Assembly (NCBI GenBank): GCA_946477505.1
Contig: CAMKYP010000287.1
Location: 1 to 5,455, forward strand
Direction of reading: 5' to 3'
From: an uncultured Dechloromonas sp.
GTDB lineage: Bacteria; Pseudomonadota; Gammaproteobacteria; Burkholderiales; Rhodocyclaceae
Length of the DNA: 5,455 nucleotides
The notes below the pieces were generated by a model, which had not been told where the DNA came from, searched no databases, and saw only the letters and a list, made by a program, of their open reading frames with translations. The stretch's first letter is position 1. The number at the start of each line of letters is the position of its first letter. Made by a program: the position numbers and the translations under genes. This document shows positions 1 through 5,195 of this stretch, in pieces.

Positions 1-459
1 GCCTGGCTGGCTGCCATCGCTGGACTGCAAGCCCTCTACGGCCGGGAAACGCCCGTTCGCGGCGACATCGCCGTGGCCCTGCCGGAGACGGTCGAAGAAG
101 GCGTCGCCGGGGTCATCGCCAGCATTGCGACGCTACTCACCGGGGCGGCCGCAGCCGGCGGATTCAAGGGACTCGGCGGCCAGTACGGGCGGCGCAATCT
201 GCTTTCCTTCGGCGTGCATGGCGTCGCCGGCATCCGCCTCACGCGTCGCGACACCGGCGTCGCGGTGGATTGCGTGACACGCCTGCACAAGGTGGCAGGC
301 GACCCGCGCCTGGGCGAATTGTTGCCGAATGTCATCCTCGGCACGGCCAGCGCGGCGGAAAACCAGCTCTTCCGCGAACTCTGGCAGGATCGGGTGGAAC
401 GTATCCTGAACGCCGACAAGGATGGGATCGTCGAAGTGTTCAGGGTGAACGCGCCCTAA
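1..459 (+). CDS. Conserved protein, C-terminal part, possibly FmdE-like domain (5' end outside window)
   Basis: Frame 1 is open from the first base to a TAA at 457-459, giving 152 residues with no start, so the N-terminus lies outside the window. Visible features are an Ala/Gly-rich stretch with EEGVAGVIAS and GGFKGLGGQYGRRNLL, then DPRLGELLPNVILGTAS and LWQDRVERIL near the C-terminus. From memory, this pattern (RGDIAV, GGFKG, FGRRNLL, DPRMxELLP, LWQxRV) resembles bacterial proteins labelled FmdE domain (subunit E of formylmethanofuran dehydrogenase). The diagnostic Cys/His motif would be upstream and cannot be seen. No membrane helix or signal is evident in the visible part. Its role is unknown, and a methanofuran-related function should not be assumed. 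The stop codon overlaps that of the convergent glycosyltransferase gene by 4 bases. That it is a real gene is well supported; the family label is tentative. Confidence 0.75.
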   Translation, partial: AWLAAIAGLQALYGRETPVRGDIAVALPETVEEGVAGVIASIATLLTGAAAAGGFKGLGGQYGRRNLLSFGVHGVAGIRLTRRDTGVAVDCVTRLHKVAGDPRLGELLPNVILGTASAAENQLFRELWQDRVERILNADKDGIVEVFRVNAP

Positions 460-1589
460 CACATCGCTTCGCGCACCACCGTCTCGAAACGTTCGACGAC
501 GGACGACCAGCGATGCGCATGCATCGACTCGCGGGCGGCGACGCCCATGCGCGGCCACTTTTCTGCGCTCATCGCCATCTCGCCGGCAATCCTGACGTAG
601 GCCTCGCCATCGCCGGGCGCCACCAGGCGCCCATTGTCGCCGTCGACGATCAGTTCGGCGGCAGCGGCGCTGCGGTAGGCCAGAACCGGCAAGCCGCTGG
701 CCATCGCCTCGGCCACCACGTTGCCGTAGGTTTCGGTCAGGCTGGGAAACAGGAAGAGATCGGCGCTGGCGAAATGCGCCGCCAGGTCGGTGCCGGTGCG
801 CATGCCGGCGAAGTGGTGATCCGGATGATCGACCGCCAGCTGTCGGGCAGAGGGACCATCGCCGACCCAGACCATGACAGCCCGGGGATGCTGCAGGCGA
901 ATCGCCGCGAACGAGCGTTCGACCAGCTTCAGGTTCTTTTCCGGCGCCAGCCGACCGACATAGAGGCAAACCGGGACGTCGGCACCTGCTCCCCACTCGG
1001 CGCGCAATGCCATGTCGCGCCGTCGCGGGTCGAAAAGCCGGGTGTCGACGCCGCGACCGACGACGCGTACCCCGTTCAAACCCTCGCCGGCCAGGTCGGC
1101 AGCCAGTGCCGCAGTCGGCACCATCGTCGCCAAGGTGCGCCGATGCAGGGTGCGCAGATAGGCGGCAACGGCCGGCCGCATCCAGCCCAGTCCGTAATGC
1201 ACGCTATAGCGGTCGAAATTGGTATGGAAGCCGGATGTCACCGGAATGCCGATCCGCCGCGCCACATTGACCGCCGACCAGCCGAGCGGCCCCTCGGTGA
1301 CCACATGCACCAGATCCGGCCGGCGCCTTTTCCATTCGCGATGCAAGCGCCCCCCGGCCGGCAATCCGAAGCGCAGGCCGGCATAGCCGGGAAGCGGCAA
1401 GCCCGGCAGGGCCAGCTCATGCTCGCCGCCGATATCGCCCCGTCCCTGGCGTGGACGGATGACGTGCACGCGATGGCCGCGCTCGCGCAAGCCGCCGACC
1501 AGCCGGCCAACCGTCATGGCGACGCCGTTGATTTCAGGGGGAAAGGTTTCGGTGACAAAGGCGATATCGAGCGAATTCGACGTAGGCAT
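456..1589 (-). CDS. GT4-family glycosyltransferase (SqdX/mannosyltransferase-like), probable glycolipid synthesis
   Basis: This 377-residue protein is a GT-B fold, family GT4 retaining glycosyltransferase of normal length. The N-terminal acceptor domain begins with the strand LDIAFVTETFPPEINGVA (residues 8-24), whose ExNGV loop is typical of the group that includes SqdX and the phosphatidylinositol mannosyltransferases. SGFHTNFDRY follows at 119-128. The C-terminal nucleotide-sugar domain has VGRLAPEKN (211-219), GDGP (243-246) and the EX7E-type motif, with Glu286 and Glu294 in LTETYGNVVAEA. No signal peptide or membrane helix is seen, so it probably acts at the cytosolic membrane face. The ATG at 1589 is chosen because GGGAG (1599-1595) lies 5 bases upstream. 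It is divergent from the porin and shares its promoter region, where a Pho-box-like element faces this gene. An acceptor such as diacylglycerol or a monoglycosyl lipid is inferred from context; the donor sugar cannot be read. An exopolysaccharide or LPS role remains possible. Confidence 0.9.
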   Translation of the reverse strand: MPTSNSLDIAFVTETFPPEINGVAMTVGRLVGGLRERGHRVHVIRPRQGRGDIGGEHELALPGLPLPGYAGLRFGLPAGGRLHREWKRRRPDLVHVVTEGPLGWSAVNVARRIGIPVTSGFHTNFDRYSVHYGLGWMRPAVAAYLRTLHRRTLATMVPTAALAADLAGEGLNGVRVVGRGVDTRLFDPRRRDMALRAEWGAGADVPVCLYVGRLAPEKNLKLVERSFAAIRLQHPRAVMVWVGDGPSARQLAVDHPDHHFAGMRTGTDLAAHFASADLFLFPSLTETYGNVVAEAMASGLPVLAYRSAAAAELIVDGDNGRLVAPGDGEAYVRIAGEMAMSAEKWPRMGVAARESMHAHRWSSVVERFETVVREAMC

Positions 1590-1594
1590 GATGG

Positions 1595-1599
1595 CTCCC
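1595..1599 (-). promoter_or_regulatory. Ribosome binding site of the first glycosyltransferase
   Basis: The minus strand reads GGGAG followed by CCATC and the ATG at 1589, a 5-base spacer. This supports that start over later in-frame codons. If the proposed -10 at 1616-1611 is correct, the leader is only about 15 nucleotides long and still contains this site. Confidence 0.65.
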
Positions 1600-1610
1600 G
1601 GTTGTCCTGA

Positions 1611-1644
1611 AGCGTAGCCAGCCAGCGCTACAGTCCGATGACAA
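1611..1644 (-). promoter_or_regulatory. Pho-box-like promoter facing the first glycosyltransferase
   Basis: On the minus strand, TTGTCAT (1644-1638), spacer CGGA and CTGTAGC (1633-1627) form two half-sites with 11-base periodicity. Against the proteobacterial PhoB half-site CTGTCAY they score 6/7 and 5/7. Exactly 10 bases downstream is TACGCT (1616-1611), a weak -10 keeping the conserved TA and final T. The spacing matches PhoB-activated promoters, where the box replaces the -35. The second half-site and the -10 are weak, so this is less secure than the plus-strand box. It resembles the element upstream of the PlcP-like gene. Confidence 0.5.
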
Positions 1645-1647
1645 ATT

Positions 1648-1681
1648 TCGTCACCCGGCTGTCACCTTCCAACTCTATAAT
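1648..1681 (+). promoter_or_regulatory. Pho-box promoter of the porin gene (two half-sites plus TATAAT)
   Basis: TCGTCAC (1648-1654), spacer CCGG and CTGTCAC (1659-1665) form direct half-sites 11 bases apart. They match the PhoB half-site CTGTCAY at 5/7 and 7/7. A perfect TATAAT lies at 1676-1681, leaving exactly 10 bases between box and -10, the known geometry of Pho promoters. No -35 hexamer is needed in this arrangement. Transcription would start near 1687-1689, giving a leader of about 20 nucleotides. The box starts 3 bases from the oppositely oriented Pho-box-like element of the divergent gene. Induction by PhoB under low phosphate is inferred. Confidence 0.7.
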
Positions 1682-1708
1682 CCGCCGTTTGCGATTTTCC
1701 GTTTCACC

Positions 1709-3025
1709 ATGCGCCCCCACTCCGCCCTTTTGCTCGCCCTGAGCATCGCAACCATCGCTCAAGCCGCCGAAGAGGCCCACGAAGACTGGCAGATCAAGGG
1801 CCAGGCCACGTATGTCGGGCAGAGACTGAAAAACTTCCGCTCCACCTACAGCGACAAGAACAGCCTGAACAGCGACGGTGACAGCAGCTACACCTTCACA
1901 TCCACCGCCTATCTCGGCGCCCGGCTATGGAAGGGGGCCGAGGCCTACCTCAACGTCGAGGCCGGCCAGGGCGACCCGATGTCCGGCCTGGTCGGCCTGG
2001 GCGGCTTTTCCAACGGGGAGGCGACCCGCGTTTCCGGCAACAGCATCAAGGCCTATCGCCAGCGCCTGTTTCTTCGCCAGACATGGGGCCTGGGCGATGA
2101 AACCGAATACCAGGAATCCGAATTCAACCAGATGGCCGGTCGCGTCGCGAAGGATCGCTTCGTGCTCACGGTCGGCAATTTCTCAGCCCTCGACATCTTC
2201 GACGACAACGCCTACGCCAAGGACCCGCGCACCCAGTTCATGAACTGGAGCAACATGGCGCACACCGCCTACGACTATGCCGCCGACGCCCGTGGCTTCG
2301 GCTGGGGCTTTGCCGCGGAGTGGTACACGGGCGACTGGGTGCTGCGCTTCGGACGCATGACCGGCCCCAAGCTGCCGAACGGTAGCGAAGTCGACTTCCG
2401 CATCCTGCGCCACTACGGCGACCAGATCGAAATCGAGCACGCGCACAGGATCGCCGAGCGTCCCGGCAAGGTCCGCCTGCTCGCCTTCCGCAACCGCGCC
2501 AAGCTCGCCGCCTACACCGAGGCCAGCGACTGGCTTGCCGCCAACCCCGGCGTCGACGCACAGGCCATCAATCACGTGCGCAACGGCGAACGCATCAAAT
2601 ACGGCTTCGGCATCAACCTCGAGCAGGAGGTGGCCGACGACCTCGGCTGGTTCCTGCGCGCCATGCATGCCGACGGACGCACCGAAACCTATGCCTTCAC
2701 CGAGGCCGACGGCTCCTTCTCGACCGGCCTGTCGCTCAAGGGCGGGCGCTGGAACCGGCCCGACGATACCGTCGGCATCGCCTGGATGCGCAACACCATT
2801 TCCAGCGAACGCCGCGACTATCTCGCCCGGGGCGGACTCTCCTTCTTCATCGGCGACGGCAAGCTGGCCTACGGCCCCGAACACATCTTTGAAACCTACT
2901 ACAGCTGGAAGGCACTGTCCGGCCTGTGGCTGACCGCCAACTACCAGCGCATCGGAAATCCGGCCTACAACGCCGACCGCGGCCCGGCCAACATCTATTC
3001 GCTGCGCATGCACGCCGAGTTCTGA
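1709..3025 (+). CDS. OprB-family carbohydrate-selective porin (outer membrane)
   Basis: This 438-residue protein is a probable outer-membrane beta-barrel for small solutes, similar in length to Pseudomonas OprB. Residues 1-19 form a signal peptide with a short positive start, an ALLLALSIATIA core and an AQA cleavage site before AEEAHED. The mature part has alternating amphipathic strands rich in Tyr, Trp and Gly, and it ends in RMHAEF with the C-terminal Phe used for BAM recognition. FLRQTWGLG, VGNFSALDIFDDNAYAKDPR, AYDYAADARGFGW, the YGDQIEIEH region and IGNPAYNADRGP near the end are the kind of segments I associate with OprB-type porins. A member of the related alginate-export barrel group is the main alternative. 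The ATG at 1709 fits the signal peptide, although no clear Shine-Dalgarno precedes it and no in-frame upstream start is visible. The upstream Pho-box promoter suggests phosphate control. Its substrate is unknown. Confidence 0.85.
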   Translation: MRPHSALLLALSIATIAQAAEEAHEDWQIKGQATYVGQRLKNFRSTYSDKNSLNSDGDSSYTFTSTAYLGARLWKGAEAYLNVEAGQGDPMSGLVGLGGFSNGEATRVSGNSIKAYRQRLFLRQTWGLGDETEYQESEFNQMAGRVAKDRFVLTVGNFSALDIFDDNAYAKDPRTQFMNWSNMAHTAYDYAADARGFGWGFAAEWYTGDWVLRFGRMTGPKLPNGSEVDFRILRHYGDQIEIEHAHRIAERPGKVRLLAFRNRAKLAAYTEASDWLAANPGVDAQAINHVRNGERIKYGFGINLEQEVADDLGWFLRAMHADGRTETYAFTEADGSFSTGLSLKGGRWNRPDDTVGIAWMRNTISSERRDYLARGGLSFFIGDGKLAYGPEHIFETYYSWKALSGLWLTANYQRIGNPAYNADRGPANIYSLRMHAEF

Positions 3026-3032
3026 GCGGCAC

Positions 3033-3046
3033 GGGCGGAGCCGCCC
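3033..3046. terminator. Short GC hairpin in the convergent gap, possible weak terminator
   Basis: GGGCGG (3033-3038), loop AG and CCGCCC (3041-3046) form a perfect inverted repeat 7 bases after the porin stop. The convergent glycosyltransferase gene ends at 3092, so the hairpin could serve both strands. There is no T-run on either side, so intrinsic termination is doubtful, and short GC palindromes are common at this base composition. Confidence 0.3.
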
Positions 3047-3091
3047 AGCCAGCCTTAAAGGTGTCGGCGGCCAAGCAAACCAGTCGTTAGC

Positions 3092-4273
3092 TCAGGCCGC
3101 CGCCGTCAGCGGCGACGGCGCCGCGCTCGACTTTCCGGCCAACTGGCGATAGAGCTGGGCAAGGCGCCCGGCCATTGCCACATCGCTCCATTCCCGCGCA
3201 TAAAGCGGTGCCTCGTCGCTCAAATGACGCCAGGCCGCGGGGTGATCGACGAAATGCCCCAGCATGTCGCCGAAGGCCTTGCTGTCGCAAGGCGGCGAAA
3301 ACGCGCCGCGACCAGGCGCCAGGATATCGATCGTCCCCATCTCAGCCAGCGCGATCACCGGCAGCCCCGCCGCCATGGCCTCAAGCAGGACCAGGCCCTG
3401 GGTTTCCGTACGCGACGCAAAAACGAACACATCGGCGGCCGCGTAGCAGTCGGGCAGCCCCTGCCGGCGGTCGAGATAGCCGACGAAGCGCACCGACTCG
3501 GTCAAGCCAAGGGCCGCCACTTGTTTCTGCAGATCGCCCATCGCAGGCCCCTCGCCGGCAATCATCAGCAACAGGTCCGGACGCCGCTGCCGGGCATGCA
3601 CCATCGCTTCAAGCAGGAAGCCGATGTTTTTCTCATGCGCCACGCGACCGACGAACAAAGCCAGCGGACGGTCTTCGGGAATGCCGTGGCGCAGGCGGAA
3701 GTCCTGGCCGTTGCCGCCGGCGAACTGTGCCATCGGGATACCGGTGGGCAGTACGTGCAGCGGCGCTGTCACGCCATAGGCTTCGAGGCGCTGGCGCATG
3801 GCGGTCGATGGCACGATCACCGCGTCAAGCGCATTGCACTGCCGGCGCGAGAAGCGCCGCGCCAGCGCGCGCAGCCAGGTAGCCGGCAGGAAGGGCGCGT
3901 AGTGCTGCAGGTATTCCTCGAACAAGGTGTGATAGGTCGCCACGACCGGCAGGCCGAGTCTCCGCCCGGCCTTCAGCCCGGCGTAATGCGCAACGAACGG
4001 TGTCTGGACATGGATCAGGTCGCAATCCGCCGCCTCGGCGAGCACGCTGCGGTGCATCGCCCGCCAGCCGACCATGCGGTCTTCCGGGTCGCCGGGAACC
4101 GGGCGGCCGGCGACCCGGACAATACCCGCTTCTTCCGGCTCGTCGCCGTAACGCGGCACGACCAGCTTCACCGCAACACCATGCTCTGCCAACGTGCGAC
4201 GAAAGGTCTCGATTGAGGTCGATACGCCATTGACACGCGGGAAGTACACGTCGGAAACCATCAGCACACGCAT
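3092..4273 (-). CDS. GT4-family glycosyltransferase, diacylglycerol glucosyltransferase-like (Agt-type candidate)
   Basis: This 393-residue GT-B enzyme has the GT4 layout. MRVLMVSDVYFPRVNGVSTS forms the first strand and the NGVSTS acceptor-side loop (15-20). HVQTPFVAHYAGL (88-100) and ATYHTLFEEYLQHY (112-125) are typical of the UDP-glucose:diacylglycerol glucosyltransferase-like subgroup. VGRVAHEKN (208-216), GEGP (240-243) and the EX7E pair Glu290/Glu298 in ASRTETQGLVLLEAMAAG form the donor site. The tail after about 375 is Ala/Ser/Pro-rich and probably disordered. The ATG at 4273 is preferred to one 24 bases upstream because GGAGG (4284-4280) sits 6 bases before it. It starts one base after the stop of the PlcP-like gene, which implies an operon and translational coupling. 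The inferred role is glycosylation of diacylglycerol released by that enzyme. The sugar and acceptor are not provable from sequence. Confidence 0.9.
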   Translation of the reverse strand: MRVLMVSDVYFPRVNGVSTSIETFRRTLAEHGVAVKLVVPRYGDEPEEAGIVRVAGRPVPGDPEDRMVGWRAMHRSVLAEAADCDLIHVQTPFVAHYAGLKAGRRLGLPVVATYHTLFEEYLQHYAPFLPATWLRALARRFSRRQCNALDAVIVPSTAMRQRLEAYGVTAPLHVLPTGIPMAQFAGGNGQDFRLRHGIPEDRPLALFVGRVAHEKNIGFLLEAMVHARQRRPDLLLMIAGEGPAMGDLQKQVAALGLTESVRFVGYLDRRQGLPDCYAAADVFVFASRTETQGLVLLEAMAAGLPVIALAEMGTIDILAPGRGAFSPPCDSKAFGDMLGHFVDHPAAWRHLSDEAPLYAREWSDVAMAGRLAQLYRQLAGKSSAAPSPLTAAA

Positions 4274-4274
4274 G

Positions 4275-5096
4275 TCACGCCTCCATTGTTTCTTCAAGCC
4301 GGGCAGCGAGCGGCATGTCGACCGGTGCTGGCGGCACCGCTGCCGGCAGGCGGCGCGAGGCCCGCTCGCCCCAGTTCACCAGTTCCAGCCGGCCGTCGAA
4401 GTGCTCGACGATGGCCGTGCACGAATCGACCCAATCGCCGCAATTCACGTAGCTCAGGCCGCCGATGTCGCGGATCGTCGCCCAGTGAATGTGGCCGCAG
4501 ATCACGCCGTCCAGGCCACGTTCGCGGGCGTGGTGGATGGCCGACTCCTCGAAATCGAAAATAAAATTCAGCGCTGTCTTGACCTTGCGCTTGGCGTAGC
4601 CGGCCAGCGACCAGTAGCCGGAAATGCCCAGCTTGCGCCGTGCCCAGGACAGCCAGACATTGATGCGGACCAGCATTTCGTAGGCCTTGTCGCCGAGTAC
4701 CGCCACCCAGCGGTGGTGGCGCGTCACCTGATCGAACTGGTCGCCGTGGATGAGCAGGAAGCGCCGGCCGTCGGCCGTTTCATGGACGAACTCGTCCACC
4801 ACCTCGACATCGCCGAAGACGACGCCGCAATAGTCGCGCAGTGCCTCGTCGTGGTTGCCGGGAATGAACACCACCCGCTCGCCATGCCGCGCCCGGCGCA
4901 ACAGTTTCTGCACCACCGTGTTCTGCGCCTGCGACCAGCAAATGCTGCGGCTCATCGCCCAGAAATCGATGATGTCGCCGATCAGGTAGGTCTGCTCGGC
5001 CGGGTGTTCGCGAAGGAATTCGAGAAGACGTTCCGCCTGGCACGCCCGCGTGCCGAGGTGGATATCGGAAAGGAAGACGGATCTGACCTTGGGCAT
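4275..5096 (-). CDS. plcP: PlcP/LpxH-like calcineurin-fold metallophosphoesterase, probable phospholipase C
   Basis: This 273-residue protein has the dinuclear metal site of calcineurin-like phosphoesterases: DIHLG (Asp11, His13), GDIIDFW (Asp41), GNHDE (Asn81, His82), HGD (His117) and CGHIH (His202, His204). Such proteins are often labelled UDP-2,3-diacylglucosamine diphosphatase (LpxH). True LpxH is about 240 residues and carries GNRD. This one has GNHD, and it shows QAQNTVVQKLLRRAR, LGDKAYE and a YVNCGDWVDSCTAIVEH ending, which I associate with PlcP of Sinorhizobium meliloti. PlcP is a phosphate-starvation phospholipase C that cleaves phosphatidylcholine and related lipids to diacylglycerol. 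No signal peptide is present, so it should act at the cytosolic membrane face. Residues beyond about 245 form an Ala/Pro-rich tail. The ATG at 5096 has GAGG only 2 bases upstream; an in-frame TAG lies farther up with no other start between. A Pho-box-like element lies upstream. The gene symbol is a family inference, and LpxH activity is the alternative. Confidence 0.85.
   Translation of the reverse strand: MPKVRSVFLSDIHLGTRACQAERLLEFLREHPAEQTYLIGDIIDFWAMSRSICWSQAQNTVVQKLLRRARHGERVVFIPGNHDEALRDYCGVVFGDVEVVDEFVHETADGRRFLLIHGDQFDQVTRHHRWVAVLGDKAYEMLVRINVWLSWARRKLGISGYWSLAGYAKRKVKTALNFIFDFEESAIHHARERGLDGVICGHIHWATIRDIGGLSYVNCGDWVDSCTAIVEHFDGRLELVNWGERASRRLPAAVPPAPVDMPLAARLEETMEA
4280..4284 (-). 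promoter_or_regulatory. Ribosome binding site deciding the start of the second glycosyltransferase
   Basis: The minus strand reads GGAGG, then CGTGAC, then ATG at 4273. The site lies inside the last codons of the PlcP-like gene, whose stop TGA (4277-4275) falls in the spacer. Ribosomes ending the first gene therefore stop over the start of the second, consistent with translational coupling. Confidence 0.8.
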
Positions 5097-5112
5097 GGCC
5101 TCACGATACGAC

Positions 5113-5140
5113 CCGTCCGTGACTCGTCGGTTACGGACGG
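5113..5140. repeat. Perfect 8-base inverted repeat in the leader of the PlcP-like gene
   Basis: CCGTCCGT (5113-5120) and ACGGACGG (5133-5140) are perfect inverted copies separated by 12 bases. It lies between the Pho-box-like element (5141-5158) and the start codon at 5096, directly abutting the former. It could be a dyad operator, an RNA hairpin in the leader, or chance. No T-run follows it on the minus strand, so an attenuator is not supported. Confidence 0.5.
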
Positions 5141-5158
5141 ACTACGGTTTGATGACAC
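5141..5158 (-). promoter_or_regulatory. Pho-box-like element upstream of the PlcP-like gene
   Basis: The minus strand reads GTGTCAT (5158-5152), spacer CAAA and CCGTAGT (5147-5141), two half-sites with 11-base periodicity scoring 6/7 and 5/7 against CTGTCAY. The A-rich spacer also fits the Pho-box consensus. The element matches the one facing the first glycosyltransferase at 13 of 17 positions (pattern TGTCATCRRACYGTAGY). No convincing -10 occurs 10 bases downstream. A possible TATCGT (5108-5103) is much farther away and would imply a transcript starting at or near the ATG. A PhoB site is plausible but unproven. Confidence 0.5.
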
Positions 5159-5167
5159 AAACCGGGA

Positions 5168-5188
5168 CCGGGCAAGACGCTTGCCCGG
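5168..5188 (-). terminator. Hairpin terminator candidate after the partial exported-protein gene
   Basis: CCGGGCAAG (5168-5176) and CTTGCCCGG (5180-5188) form a perfect 9-base stem with a 3-base loop. The hairpin begins 7 bases beyond the TAG stop of the minus-strand gene ending at 5196. The following minus-strand sequence TCCCGGTTTGTG has only three Ts together, so the U-tract is poor. Position and stem strength favour termination or 3'-end protection, and it separates that gene from the Pho-box-like element just downstream. Confidence 0.55.
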
Positions 5189-5195
5189 ATGCCAT

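Noticed and set aside
456..1589. Naming the first glycosyltransferase SqdX (sulfolipid synthesis)
   Set aside because: The N-terminal motif is compatible, but no SqdB-type UDP-sulfoquinovose synthase is in the window, and GT4 donor specificity cannot be read from sequence.
270..1610. Long plus-strand open frame of about 446 codons opposite the first glycosyltransferase
   Set aside because: It is rich in Arg/Gln/His/Gly and shows no domain motifs, while the minus strand encodes a complete GT4 enzyme. Such antisense frames are common in GC-rich genes.
1639..1653. Quasi-palindrome TGACAAATTTCGTCA as a site for a dimeric repressor
   Set aside because: It is explained by two Pho half-sites pointing away from each other. 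The 11-base repeat spacing and the -10 placement fit the Pho model better, though the palindrome could still be tested.
2183..3013. Minus-strand open frame of about 276 codons opposite the porin
   Set aside because: It has low-complexity Gly/Val/Ala content and no start context, and the plus strand has a complete porin with signal peptide and terminal Phe.
3065..3102. 8-base inverted repeat CGGCGGCC...GGCCGCCG around the end of the second glycosyltransferase gene
   Set aside because: The spacing is 22 bases, the arms are pure G/C, and one arm lies inside Ala codons of the gene. This is likely a composition effect, with no T-run.
3224..4216. Plus-strand open frame of about 330 codons opposite the second glycosyltransferase
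   Set aside because: It is an antisense shadow of a gene with clear GT4 motifs; its composition is Arg/His/Gln-rich and lacks a recognisable fold.
4274..4297. Alternative upstream start for the second glycosyltransferase, adding MKKQWRRD
   Set aside because: The GGAGG at 4284-4280 is correctly placed for the ATG at 4273, and the first beta strand (MRVLMVSD) begins there as in other GT4 enzymes.
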